From positions 1,178,001 through 1,242,000 of the forward strand of contig NZ_AP026763.1 of NCBI RefSeq assembly GCF_026000435.1: a stretch of 64,000 bases of DNA, given 5' to 3'. Positions 44,926-54,030 of this stretch are shown one piece after another. Position numbers and translations under genes: made by a program. The first letter of the stretch is position 1, and every line of letters starts with the position of its first letter. The notes under the pieces were generated by a model. That model ran no database searches. It saw only the letters and a list, made by a program, of their open reading frames with translations, and was not told where the DNA came from. This stretch comes from Vibrio sp. STUT-A11 (GTDB lineage Bacteria > Pseudomonadota > Gammaproteobacteria > Enterobacterales > Vibrionaceae).

Positions 44926-45268
44926 TTTGTTGTCCTTTTATCTGATTATCGTCGCAGGTAAGTCAGTAGATTGTTGATCTAGCAACCATGATAATTTTAT
45001 CAGCTGAAGCTTCTGTTCTACGGGCAATAAAGTTCTAAATTAGTGTGGTTATTGGACTGAATGTCGACCAACAGTAGGAAAAAAGTGGTAAATAGGAGGA
45101 TGGATTAAGTTAAATTTATCAGGCTGAGAATAGAGAGGATTTCGCTTACATTAAGCCATAAAGTTACGTATAATGGCCGACTGAAAAAATCCCGTGAAGA
45201 TGGGTAGATTGCATAATACAGACCAATCCTGGTCTAGACGTCTGTGAAGACGACACATAGGTAAATAA
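44926..45268 (+). promoter_or_regulatory. Upstream region and promoter of rluB
   Basis: 343 bp between divergent genes. A good sigma-70 promoter is present: TTACAT (45146-45151), 17 bp, TATAAT (45169-45174). The expected leader of about 85 nt contains a small hairpin, AGACC-AATCCT-GGTCT, near 45218-45233. Nothing else is evident. Confidence 0.6.
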
Positions 45269-46207
45269 ATGAGCGAAAAGTTACAAAAAGTATTAGCACG
45301 TGCTGGTCACGGTTCTCGTCGAGAGATTGAATCGTTAATTAAATCCGGCCGCGTAAGCGTGAACGGTAATGTCGCTAAACTTGGTGAAAGACTTGAAGAT
45401 GAGAGCAGTGTCGTTCGTATCGATGGTCACATTGTATCTGCGAAGATACAAGAGGAAGTGGTCTGTCGTGTGCTGGCATACTACAAACCTGAAGGTGAAC
45501 TGTGTACTCGTCATGATCCGGAAGGTCGCCGTACTGTGTTTGATCGCCTGCCAAAAATTCGTGGCTCGCGTTGGATTTCAGTAGGTCGTCTGGATGCAAA
45601 CACTTCAGGTCTGTTGCTTTTCACTACGGATGGTGAACTGGCAAACCGCCTAATGCACCCAAGTCGCCAGGTTGAGCGTGAATATCTAGTACGTGTGTTC
45701 GGTGAAGTAACTGAACAAAAAGTTCGTAATCTAGTAAAAGGCGTTGAGCTAGAAGATGGTATGGCACGTTTTGAAGACGTTGTTTACGCTGGTGGTGAAG
45801 GTATGAACCACACCTTCTATGTTGTAATCAATGAAGGTCGTAACCGAGAAGTCCGTCGTCTATGGGAATCTCAAGATTGTACCGTAAGCCGTCTGAAGCG
45901 TGTTCGTTACGGTGATATCTTCCTGGACAAAAAGCTGCCACGTGGCGGATGGATGGAACTCGATCTGAAAGAAGTCAACTATCTGCGTGAGCTCGTAGAA
46001 CTTCGTCCAGAAAAAGAAACCATGCTTGATCTGGACAAAGATAACACTTCTCGTAAGCGTGAACGCGCACGTAGCCAAAAAATTCGTCGTGCAGTTAAGC
46101 GACATGAAGAGCGTGTAAATACGCCGAAAGGCCGCAGCAACAATCCTGCTCGTCGTAAGCCAAAGAAAAGTGCTGGTGAGCAAGGTGTTCGCAACAAGCA
46201 TCGTTAA
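45269..46207 (+). CDS. rluB: 23S rRNA pseudouridine synthase B
   Basis: A 312-residue RsuA-family enzyme that makes the pseudouridine at 2605 of 23S rRNA (E. coli numbering). It has an N-terminal S4 RNA-binding domain (KLQKVLARAGHGSRREIE), the catalytic Asp in SVGRLDANTSGLLLF and a highly basic C-terminal tail (about 255-312), typical of RluB. It has its own promoter and terminator. Confidence 0.94.
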   Translation: MSEKLQKVLARAGHGSRREIESLIKSGRVSVNGNVAKLGERLEDESSVVRIDGHIVSAKIQEEVVCRVLAYYKPEGELCTRHDPEGRRTVFDRLPKIRGSRWISVGRLDANTSGLLLFTTDGELANRLMHPSRQVEREYLVRVFGEVTEQKVRNLVKGVELEDGMARFEDVVYAGGEGMNHTFYVVINEGRNREVRRLWESQDCTVSRLKRVRYGDIFLDKKLPRGGWMELDLKEVNYLRELVELRPEKETMLDLDKDNTSRKRERARSQKIRRAVKRHEERVNTPKGRSNNPARRKPKKSAGEQGVRNKHR

Positions 46208-46225
46208 GCGTTGTTAAAAAATCAG

Positions 46226-46256
46226 AAAGGCTTGCCAAATTGGGCAAGCCTTTTTC
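46226..46256 (+). terminator. Terminator after rluB
   Basis: AAAGGCTTGCC / GGGCAAGCCTTT stem with a short loop, then T residues. Confidence 0.9.
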
Positions 46257-46294
46257 TTATCTGAAAAACGGATAATGGGAGTAATGCAGTTCAC

Positions 46295-46481
46295 TTAACA
46301 GCCTGCAGAATATTCCAGTCAACCGTCATCCTGGACCGCGACGAAGGAGCGTGATTCAGGATCTTCTATCCGAGCACTTTGTTATCAAAGGTATTTCTAG
46401 CTATTCTCAGCGCGCTGATACTAGATTCCTAGTCTCGCTATGGCTCGCTGGAATGACTCTATAAGAGCTGTTAAGTAATGG
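46295..46481 (+). repeat. Dispersed repeat, copy A
   Basis: A 187-bp element in the gap after rluB that recurs in inverted orientation at 50929-51115. By eye the copies agree at roughly four positions in five, without large gaps. Each contains two imperfect palindromes about 60 bp apart: one around GTCATCCTGGACCGCG with its partner TGATTCAGGATC, and one around GATTCCTAGTCTCGC with GCGAGCCATAGCGAG (other strand). It has no open frame. It looks like a non-autonomous, REP/MITE-like Vibrio element. Confidence 0.8.
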
Positions 46482-46547
46482 GAATCTCTTTAGAAATAAA
46501 AAACACCAGCGTGAAGGCTGGTGTTTTTACTTGTGATAGGGGAGGCG

Positions 46548-46868
46548 TTAGTCGCGCTTCCAAAGCATATGACAGAACTTATGGTCTGGGTCTCGGCTGA
46601 TTAGCATACGAGCAAATACGTCATCCAGTACGTCATTTTCCTCGTTCACTAAGCCAATTCGCACTTCTGCGTACACTTCTTTGTCGATCTCGAAGCCCAC
46701 ATGTTCAACCCAGTCTTCACCGGTTTCGACAAGTTCTGCGGCACCACGATCTTCAAACTGTGCAGTAAACAGAATGACATCAGCTGGCTCTAGATTATCC
46801 GGAGCCATTTCAAGAAAAATGTCGTACGCTGCGTCGATAACATCGTCGTAAGAAATCAAATCAGACAT
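46548..46868 (-). CDS. DUF440 (YciU/HI1450-like) double-stranded-DNA mimic protein
   Basis: A 106-residue strongly acidic protein of the HI1450/YciU family. The H. influenzae member is proposed to mimic DNA and bind the histone-like protein HU. Family-like segments are the N-terminal SYDDVIDAAYDIFLEMA and the central DRGAAELVETGEDW. It starts 2 nt after the efpL stop, so the two are co-transcribed. Confidence 0.85.
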   Translation of the reverse strand: MSDLISYDDVIDAAYDIFLEMAPDNLEPADVILFTAQFEDRGAAELVETGEDWVEHVGFEIDKEVYAEVRIGLVNEENDVLDDVFARMLISRDPDHKFCHMLWKRD

Positions 46869-46870
46869 AC

Positions 46871-47437
46871 TTATGCTCGGCTCATGTATTTACGTTCTGC
46901 AGTGTTAATCACTACTCGGTCACCCGTCGCGATGTATTCTGGAACTTGAACAGTAAGACCAGAAGCGAAGCGCGCTGGTTTAGTACGTGCAGAAGCTGAC
47001 GCGCCTTTGATTGAAGGGTCAGTTTCTTCTATGACTAGCTCAACAGAAGATGGCAGTTCAAGGCCAACAGCTGAACCGTCTACCAAGATAACGTGGATAC
47101 CTTGCGTGTCTTCGTTAATGAACAGCATATCATCTGCTACATCATTCTCTTTAAATGTGTATTGTGAGTAATCTTCGTTATCCATGAAGATGTGCTCATC
47201 ACCGTCTGCGTATGAGTACACAACGGCACGCTTGTTCATTTCTACTGTTTCTACAACGTCATCAGACTTATAACGCTCGTCTACACGTGCACCTGTTGTT
47301 AGATCAGTACAACGCATCTTGTAGATTTTCGCGCCACCACGGCCGCCTGGTGTCGTTACTTCGATGTCTTTAACGAGAAGAGTTTTACCATTAGACTCGA
47401 TTGCGAAGCCTTTTTTGATTTCACTTGCCTTTGGCAT
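46871..47437 (-). CDS. efpL: Elongation factor P-like protein (YeiP/EfpL)
   Basis: A 188-residue three-domain EF-P paralogue with an N-terminal KOW-like domain and two OB domains. Its tip loop is GGRGGAKIYK, with an Arg and no modifiable Lys at the EF-P position, which marks the EfpL/YeiP subgroup. It helps ribosomes past proline-rich and other difficult motifs. It is the first gene of a pair with the DUF440 protein. Confidence 0.9.
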   Translation of the reverse strand: MPKASEIKKGFAIESNGKTLLVKDIEVTTPGGRGGAKIYKMRCTDLTTGARVDERYKSDDVVETVEMNKRAVVYSYADGDEHIFMDNEDYSQYTFKENDVADDMLFINEDTQGIHVILVDGSAVGLELPSSVELVIEETDPSIKGASASARTKPARFASGLTVQVPEYIATGDRVVINTAERKYMSRA

Positions 47438-47629
47438 TGTATTTTCCTATTGATACTTATTACGCAAAACTTGATGATTATAGCGTTAAGTTGTCTTGCT
47501 GGCATCAAAATTCATCGCTGAAATTGGCTTCATCTCTCATGAATAAACGCGTTATTAAGCTTGATCCAAATTCAGTGCTGGTAGATCATATTGTTCTTGA
47601 ATCTTAAGCTTTAGATCGCGTTACTTTCA

Positions 47630-48397
47630 ATGTCTCTTCCTGTTATCGACTCAAAACAACCTTTTCAAACCGAATTCGAACCTCTGATCAGAGAAGTTCT
47701 TATGTGCCTTAAAAGTGGGCTAGGGCAAAACTTACATAGTGTCTATGTCTATGGCAGTGTTGCGCGTAAAACGGCGGTGGCAGGTAAGTCGAACCTCGAT
47801 TTAGTGGTTGTAACCAAAGCGGCATTTGAGTCTAACCGGGCCACGTTATTGAACACTATCAAGTGGCGTGCACAGCAAGGCTACCCGCACGTAAATGGCG
47901 TTTCAGTACGAACCGCGCTGGTGAGTGATGTGGCGAATCTCGACAGCATTTTCACCTGGGGATTTATGCTCAAGCATTGCTGTGTCTGTATTTATGGTGA
48001 TGACTTAGCGGACTGCTTTGGCGATTATGTTCCAAGCTGGGAGATTGCTAAACATTGGAACATGGATGTGGAAGAGTGGCTCTCTGTCTATCGAACGAAA
48101 ATTGCGCAGGCAAAAAGTGTTGAAGAGCAAACTCAAGCTCAAACGGTAATAGCCAAAAAGTTGTTGCGGGCGTCGTATTCTCTGATTATGTACCGCGATA
48201 AACGCTGGTTTGACGACCCTGTGGAATGTGGTCAGGTATTTTTGACCTACCATCCAGAAAAGCACTTGGAGATCGAACGTCTGAGTATATTGCTTGCGGG
48301 ACGGGCTATCCCAAAACGCTCGGTGATAGGCCTTTTAGATAGCTTTGGCAGTTGGCTAGTCAAGCAGTATCAAAAAACAGAGTTTCGTATTGGCTAG
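47630..48397 (+). CDS. Nucleotidyltransferase-superfamily protein with altered catalytic motif
   Basis: A 255-residue protein with a polymerase-beta-type nucleotidyltransferase N-terminus. The strand-helix motif YGSVARKT (about 41-48) is followed by SNLDLVVV (54-61), where the usual first metal-binding carboxylate (Asp in SDLDL) is Asn55 and only Asp57 remains. The C-terminal half is helical, possibly a substrate-binding domain as in aminoglycoside adenylyltransferases. The gene is alone, convergent with polB (13 nt between stops). The substrate is unknown; it may be non-catalytic. Confidence 0.7.
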   Translation: MSLPVIDSKQPFQTEFEPLIREVLMCLKSGLGQNLHSVYVYGSVARKTAVAGKSNLDLVVVTKAAFESNRATLLNTIKWRAQQGYPHVNGVSVRTALVSDVANLDSIFTWGFMLKHCCVCIYGDDLADCFGDYVPSWEIAKHWNMDVEEWLSVYRTKIAQAKSVEEQTQAQTVIAKKLLRASYSLIMYRDKRWFDDPVECGQVFLTYHPEKHLEIERLSILLAGRAIPKRSVIGLLDSFGSWLVKQYQKTEFRIG

Positions 48398-48410
48398 CTA
48401 AAGCCGATTG

Positions 48411-50774
48411 TTAAAACAAGCCCATCTGCGGCGCAGATAACGTCTCAAAATCAGTGCCAATAAACGGCAGAATGGCATCAGCAACGGGCTTCAGCTGTTT
48501 ATCAATATAATGTTGATAATCAATGAGGCTATTACGATATTCATGTGGCTCCGGCCCATTGACGGTAATCACATATTCAATTCGACCACGGTTCTGATAC
48601 TGTAATGGTCGACCGAGTTTGGCATTGATTTCGTCAGCCAATCGAGCGGCACGCACTTGGGGCGGAATGTTCTTTTGGTATTCGTGCAGTTTGCGACGCA
48701 GGCGTTTCTGATAAACCAGCTGATCGTCGAATTCACCGCTATTGGTTTTCTCAACCATTTCGCGTACGTAGTCACTTGGATCTTCGCCATGGAAGATCAT
48801 GCTATAAAGCTTGTTTTGGAATCTTTGCGCCAGTGGCGTCCAGTCTGTACGAGCGCTCTCTAACCCTTTGAAAATAATCCTCTCTTGCTCACCTTCTCCA
48901 ATTAAGCCCGCGTAGCGTTTTTTCGAGCCTGTTTCAGCACCACGAATGGTTGGCATCAAAAACTTTCGATAGTGAGTTTCGTACTCTATTTCAAGCATTG
49001 AAGTGAGGTTGTATTCCGAACGAAGATGCTCTTGCCACCAAGTGTTAATGTGTTCGACTAGCTGATTCCCGACTTTATCGGCTTCTGTCTGAGTGTAGGT
49101 GCGGTTTAACGACACAAAGGTGGAGTCCGTATCACCGTAAATGACCTGATAACCTTGTTTTTCAATCAGCACTTTGGTCTGTTTCATGATCTCATGACCA
49201 CGCATGGTGATACTGGATGCCAGTCGGGTATCAAAAAATCGGCAACCGGAGGAGCCTAATACGCCGTAAAACGAGTTCATGATGATCTTAATCGCCTGAG
49301 AGAACGCTTTTTCGTTGTTCTTCTTAGCAACATCACGTGCTGCCCAGAGCTTTTCAATCATCTCGGGTAAAAAATGTTTTGTGCGATGAAATTGGCCACC
49401 ACGAAATCCGGGAACAGCCTGATAGTCTTCTTTTCCTAGCTCGAGCTGAAGCCCTTCAACCAGACCCATTGGGTCAATCAGAAAGGAGCGGATGATAGAA
49501 GGGTAGAGGCTCTTAAAATCCAGCACTAAAACTGAGTCGTAAAGGTTGGGAATTGAATCCATTACGTACCCGCCGGGGCTGGCTATCCAGTTTTCCGGGT
49601 GTAAGTTGGGGGCAACATAACCCGCGCGGTGAATTTGCGGCAGATAGAGGTTAGTAAACGCGGCGACCGAGCCACCAACTCGATCCAGCTCTACACCGGT
49701 TAATCGTGAGCGTTCAATCGCGAATGCGAGCAGGTGAGTATGCTCAAAGATCTTATTAACCAGCACGCAGTCCTGAAGATTGTATCTAGCCAAAGAAGGC
49801 TTGTCAGAGCGATACATTCGATTGATCTCATCCATACGATCATGCACATTGTGAATTTCTTTACCTTCGCCGAGTAATTCCTGGGAGACGGATTCCAAAG
49901 ACCAAGAGCGAAAGTGATAAGTCGCAGTTTTGAGCGTGTCGATACCATCCATCACCACGCGGCCGGGAATAGAAATGAACCCCTGTTGGCTTTGTGAAGA
50001 ACTGCGAAAGAAACTCGCCTGGTCCGCTCTGCCAAGTTTGAGTTTCATCTTGTGCCATTCGGCTCTTTTGTGCAGTAAACGGAAATCGAAGTCAATCACG
50101 TTCCAGCCGACAATGACGTCAGGGTCGAATTGTTTAAACCAGGTTATCAGAGCGTCCAGTAACGCTTTCTCGTCTGGTACCCACTGGATAGGAGTGTCCG
50201 CGGGTTCGGCTTCACCAATCATGATGACGCGCGAGTCCATTGGACTGTCTAAACCGATAGAGTAGAGAATGCCTTTCTCGGAACACTCTATGTCTAAAGA
50301 GACCACATGTAATCTAGGTTCAAAGTGACCGGAACGACATTTGGCGTTTTGAATGCGTTGAAATCCGCTCCGAGCTTGATGGTTCCCCGTAAACTCGATG
50401 CTGCCTCTAATAAAGCGCTCCATCAAATAACGATCTGCAAGCCGGATATCGCCTTCGTAAGTGGTAACATCGCATTGTGAAAGGTGACCTTGTAACGCAA
50501 TGGCATCTCGAGTCGTTCGTGTATAACAAGCGACAAGAGCCGTGTGCTCGAAGGTTTTCATGTCCAGCACACGGAACTCGGCGTGAATGTTGTTTGACTG
50601 AGCGATCTCTCTGGTTTGCTCTGCGTCTGATTGGGCAATAAAGAATACAGGTTTTTCTGCGTGAATGAGCAACTGGGTAGGGCCAGCTTCTGTTGACAGC
50701 CATAGTTCAATCTGAGTTTGACCCTGGATATCTCGCGCCTGACGAGTGAGTAAGAATCCTTGCTGGATGTTCAA
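48411..50774 (-). CDS. polB: DNA polymerase II
   Basis: A 787-residue family B DNA polymerase used in replication restart and translesion synthesis under SOS control in E. coli. It has the proofreading exonuclease motifs (SLDIECSEKG and VGWNVIDFDF) and the polymerase motifs (DFKSLYPSII, KIIMNSFYGVLG and YGDTDSTF). The length matches E. coli Pol II (783). I did not find a convincing LexA box in the short upstream stretch. A dispersed repeat lies about 155 bp upstream. Confidence 0.95.
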   Translation of the reverse strand: MNIQQGFLLTRQARDIQGQTQIELWLSTEAGPTQLLIHAEKPVFFIAQSDAEQTREIAQSNNIHAEFRVLDMKTFEHTALVACYTRTTRDAIALQGHLSQCDVTTYEGDIRLADRYLMERFIRGSIEFTGNHQARSGFQRIQNAKCRSGHFEPRLHVVSLDIECSEKGILYSIGLDSPMDSRVIMIGEAEPADTPIQWVPDEKALLDALITWFKQFDPDVIVGWNVIDFDFRLLHKRAEWHKMKLKLGRADQASFFRSSSQSQQGFISIPGRVVMDGIDTLKTATYHFRSWSLESVSQELLGEGKEIHNVHDRMDEINRMYRSDKPSLARYNLQDCVLVNKIFEHTHLLAFAIERSRLTGVELDRVGGSVAAFTNLYLPQIHRAGYVAPNLHPENWIASPGGYVMDSIPNLYDSVLVLDFKSLYPSIIRSFLIDPMGLVEGLQLELGKEDYQAVPGFRGGQFHRTKHFLPEMIEKLWAARDVAKKNNEKAFSQAIKIIMNSFYGVLGSSGCRFFDTRLASSITMRGHEIMKQTKVLIEKQGYQVIYGDTDSTFVSLNRTYTQTEADKVGNQLVEHINTWWQEHLRSEYNLTSMLEIEYETHYRKFLMPTIRGAETGSKKRYAGLIGEGEQERIIFKGLESARTDWTPLAQRFQNKLYSMIFHGEDPSDYVREMVEKTNSGEFDDQLVYQKRLRRKLHEYQKNIPPQVRAARLADEINAKLGRPLQYQNRGRIEYVITVNGPEPHEYRNSLIDYQHYIDKQLKPVADAILPFIGTDFETLSAPQMGLF

Positions 50775-51357
50775 ATGAGAAAAACCTTATCGATAACTTA
50801 AGCCCTGTATTCTAGCACCATGCGATAAGAAGAAAACGTGCGGTGATGATGGTTGTTGTTTTTGTCATCGAGCCAGTTTTGCTTCAGATCCGGGCTCTGA
50901 AAAATAAAACACACCAAAGAGTGTAATACCAGTCACTTAAGGACTCCTATACGGTCATTCCAGCGAGCCTTAGCGAGACTAGGAATCTAGTAACAGCTCG
51001 CTGGAATATAGAGAAATACACTTGAAAACAAAGTACTCGGATAGAAGATCCTGAATCATGCTCCTTCGTCACGGTTCAGAATGACGGATGACTGGAGTAT
51101 CTGCTTACTGTTAACTGATTAGCATTACGCCAAAGTGTGGCCTAGATCTTAAACGTAAACATTCTTTGGTACGGTAACACGAGAATAAGTGGCCAGACTA
51201 AGGTTGCTTGTCTAAAGGTTAATCATTTGACGGGGGATATTGGTTTGCTCTAGGAAATATAAAACCTAGTTGCTTGATTTATTACAATTAATGTTGTTAA
51301 TTAGCTTGTATTATATTTCGGTTCTGCAAACGACTCTGTGAAATTACGGAGTGGTTT
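50775..51357. other. Intergenic region between polB and the varA unit
   Basis: A 583-bp gap between divergent genes. It holds the second copy of the dispersed repeat (50929-51115). The remaining AT-rich part (51230-51340) includes TATTATAT-like sequences that may belong to the varA promoter. Confidence 0.5.
50929..51115 (-). repeat. Dispersed repeat, copy B (inverted relative to copy A)
   Basis: Its reverse complement aligns over the full 187 bp with copy A at 46295-46481, sharing runs such as GATTCAGGATCTTCTATCCG and ACTAGATTCCTAGTCTCGCT. It lies between polB and the varA unit. The two copies bracket the DUF440, efpL, nucleotidyltransferase and polB genes. Confidence 0.8.
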
Positions 51358-51486
51358 ATGAATAAGTTCTTGCTAAAGTTTGCGTTTGAGCACATATTCA
51401 TAGAAAGCAATTTTTCGTCAAATACGTTAGTATTAGACGTCATACTGATACCCACGTTGAATATCATGTGGGTGCAGAACCAATAG
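51358..51486 (+). CDS. Possible small ORF upstream of varA
   Basis: A 42-codon frame, ATG at 51358, with GGAG 7 nt upstream, ending 19 nt before the varA TTG start. The product begins MNKFLLKFAFEHIFIE and is hydrophobic. The good ribosome-binding site and close spacing suggest translation, perhaps as a leader peptide, but there is no other support. Confidence 0.3.
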   Translation: MNKFLLKFAFEHIFIESNFSSNTLVLDVILIPTLNIMWVQNQ

Positions 51487-51505
51487 AAAGTGTGGAGATA
51501 CAAGT

Positions 51506-52150
51506 TTGATAAATGTTTTCCTTGTAGATGATCACGAGCTGGTTCGCACAGGGATACGACGTATTATTGAAGACGTCCGTGGAATGAACGTAGCAGGAGA
51601 AGCTGACAGCGGTGAAGAAGCAGTAAAATGGTGTCGCAGTAATCATGCTGACGTCGTTTTGATGGACATGAACATGCCGGGAATCGGTGGTTTAGAAGCC
51701 ACTAAAAAGATTCTACGCTTGAACCCAGATGTAAAAATCATCGTACTTACCGTTCATACGGAAAATCCGTTTCCAACCAAAGTGATGCAGGCAGGTGCTT
51801 CTGGTTATTTAACCAAAGGTGCAGGCCCGGACGAGATGGTAAATGCGATTCGTGTGGTAAATAGTGGTCAGCGTTACATCTCTCCAGAGATTGCGCAGCA
51901 GATGGCATTGAGTCAATTCTCACCAGCCTCTGAGAACCCGTTTAAAGATTTATCTGAACGTGAATTGCAGATTATGTTGATGATCACTAAAGGTCAGAAA
52001 GTAACGGATATTTCTGAACAACTTAACTTGAGTCCAAAAACGGTGAATAGTTATCGCTATCGATTGTTTAGTAAGTTGGACATTAATGGCGACGTTGAGT
52101 TAACGCACTTAGCGATTCGTCACGGAATGCTGGACACCGAGACGCTTTAG
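51506..52150 (+). CDS. varA: GacA/UvrY-type response regulator VarA
   Basis: A 214-residue NarL/LuxR-type response regulator. The receiver domain has VDDHELVRTGIRR and the phospho-acceptor Asp54 in VVLMDMNMPG. The C-terminal HTH has LSERELQIMLMITKG and LSPKTVNSYRYRLFSKL. In Vibrio, VarS-VarA activates the Csr small RNAs and thereby links to quorum sensing and virulence. It begins with TTG at 51506, as I recall for E. coli uvrY, with GGAG at a suitable distance. It is followed by uvrC after 1 nt. Confidence 0.95.
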   Translation: MINVFLVDDHELVRTGIRRIIEDVRGMNVAGEADSGEEAVKWCRSNHADVVLMDMNMPGIGGLEATKKILRLNPDVKIIVLTVHTENPFPTKVMQAGASGYLTKGAGPDEMVNAIRVVNSGQRYISPEIAQQMALSQFSPASENPFKDLSERELQIMLMITKGQKVTDISEQLNLSPKTVNSYRYRLFSKLDINGDVELTHLAIRHGMLDTETL

Positions 52151-52151
52151 T

Positions 52152-53984
52152 GTGAATCCTCCTTTTGATTCGGCTTCCTTTCTCAAGACAGTAACTCATC
52201 AGCCCGGCGTGTACAGAATGTACAACGCCGACGCTGTTGTTATTTATGTCGGAAAAGCCAAAGACCTCCAAAAGCGCCTTTCGAGTTACTTTCGTAAAAA
52301 AGTCGACAGTGAAAAGACTCGTGCGCTTGTGCGTAATATTGCCAAAATTGACGTTACGGTCACTCATACCGAGACCGAAGCGCTGATCCTTGAGCACAAT
52401 TACATCAAGCAATACTTACCAAAATACAACGTACTGTTACGTGACGATAAGTCCTATCCCTATATCTTTATCAGCGGGCACAAACACCCGAGATTATCGA
52501 TGCATCGCGGGGCTAAAAAACGTAAAGGCGAGTATTTTGGTCCTTACCCCGATTCTGGTGCAGTGCGGGAAACGTTACACCTACTGCAAAAGATATTTCC
52601 GGTTCGTCAATGTGAAGATACCGTTTACTCTAACCGAACTCGTCCCTGCTTGATGTACCAGATTGGGCGCTGCGCGGGACCGTGTGTTAGCTCAATCATA
52701 TCAGATGAGGAATACGCTGAACTGGTGGGTTTTGTTCGCTTATTTCTCCAGGGTAAAGATCAGCAAGTGCTTAAGCTGCTGATTGAAAAGATGGAGCAGG
52801 CTAGCCAGCAGCTCCGCTTTGAAGATGCGGCCAAGTTCCGCGATCAGATTCAGGCAATTCGCCGGGTTCAGGAACAGCAATATGTATCTGAAGACAGCAT
52901 GGATGACATGGATGTACTCGGGTTTGCTCAAGAGAGCGGTATTGCGTGTATTCACATTCTGATGATTCGCCAAGGTAAGGTGCTCGGTAGTCGCAGCCAC
53001 TTCCCGAAAATCCCACAAAATACCAGTCAGCAAGAAGTGTTTGACAGCTTCTTAACTCAGTATTATTTGAGCCACAACGAAGCACGTACCATTCCTGCCC
53101 GGATTATTCTCAATCAGGAGCTGGCAGAGGATATTGAACCAATTCAAAAAGCGCTGATCGAAGTAGCGGGACGCAAGGTTCATTTCCATACGTCTCCAAG
53201 TGGTGTTCGAGGTCGCTACCTCAAATTGTCTAATACCAATGCACTGACGGCAATTACCACTAAAATTAATCATAAGATGACCATCAATCAGCGTTTTCAT
53301 GCCTTACGTGAAGAGTTGGGTATGGAATCGATAACGCGCATGGAATGTTTTGATATCTCCCATACGATGGGAGAGAGCACCATCGCGTCGTGCGTGGTCT
53401 TCAATAATGAAGGTCCGGTTAAACAAGAATATCGTCGCTACAACATCACAGGCATTACCGGTGGTGATGATTATGCCGCAATGGGTCAAGTACTGGATCG
53501 CCGATACTCAAAGCAACTGGATGTGGAGAAGATCCCAGACATCATTTTCATCGATGGTGGTAAAGGCCAGCTAAACCGAGCTCATGAAATCATTTCGCAA
53601 CATTGGGGAGATTGGCCAAAACGACCAATTTTGATCGGTATAGCGAAAGGCGTCACGCGTAAGCCCGGGTTGGAAACCTTAATTACTGTGGATGACCATG
53701 AGTTCAATTTGCCAAGTGATGCTCCAGCGCTTCACCTTATTCAGCATATTCGTGACGAAAGCCATAACCATGCGATTGCCGGACATCGAGCGAAACGTGG
53801 TAAAACTCGCCGCACGAGTGCCTTAGAAGGGATCGAAGGCATTGGACCGAAGCGACGCCAGGCTTTGCTAAAATATATGGGCGGATTACAGGAACTTAAA
53901 CGTGCAAGTGTCGAAGAAATCGCCAAAGTACCGGGGATTAGTCACTCTTTAGCAGAAATTATTTTCCAAGCATTGAAACAATAA
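52152..53984 (+). CDS. uvrC: UvrABC excinuclease subunit C
   Basis: A 610-residue nuclease that makes both incisions in nucleotide excision repair. The N-terminal GIY-YIG domain (PGVYRMY, VIYVGKAKDLQKRL) is followed by a Cys cluster (CMYQIGRCAGPC-like region near 175), the UVR domain that binds UvrB (about 200-235), an RNase H-like nuclease domain and a C-terminal helix-hairpin-helix pair (IEGIGPKRRQALL). It starts with GTG. The varA-uvrC-pgsA order is conserved in Gammaproteobacteria. Confidence 0.96.
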   Translation: MNPPFDSASFLKTVTHQPGVYRMYNADAVVIYVGKAKDLQKRLSSYFRKKVDSEKTRALVRNIAKIDVTVTHTETEALILEHNYIKQYLPKYNVLLRDDKSYPYIFISGHKHPRLSMHRGAKKRKGEYFGPYPDSGAVRETLHLLQKIFPVRQCEDTVYSNRTRPCLMYQIGRCAGPCVSSIISDEEYAELVGFVRLFLQGKDQQVLKLLIEKMEQASQQLRFEDAAKFRDQIQAIRRVQEQQYVSEDSMDDMDVLGFAQESGIACIHILMIRQGKVLGSRSHFPKIPQNTSQQEVFDSFLTQYYLSHNEARTIPARIILNQELAEDIEPIQKALIEVAGRKVHFHTSPSGVRGRYLKLSNTNALTAITTKINHKMTINQRFHALREELGMESITRMECFDISHTMGESTIASCVVFNNEGPVKQEYRRYNITGITGGDDYAAMGQVLDRRYSKQLDVEKIPDIIFIDGGKGQLNRAHEIISQHWGDWPKRPILIGIAKGVTRKPGLETLITVDDHEFNLPSDAPALHLIQHIRDESHNHAIAGHRAKRGKTRRTSALEGIEGIGPKRRQALLKYMGGLQELKRASVEEIAKVPGISHSLAEIIFQALKQ

Positions 53985-54030
53985 GGAAAATCCCGCAACA
54001 TTAGCACGCAATGTGTAAGAGAATAATAAA

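Noticed and set aside
47539..47607. 22-codon frame starting MNKRVIKLD before the nucleotidyltransferase gene
   Set aside because: Very short, with no clear ribosome-binding site and no recognisable product.
46295..51115. CRISPR or integron attC array
   Set aside because: The two repeat copies are single, far apart and inverted, with no spacers, cas genes or integrase.
51297..51503. 68-codon minus-strand frame upstream of varA
   Set aside because: It overlaps the varA promoter region antisense and looks random in composition.
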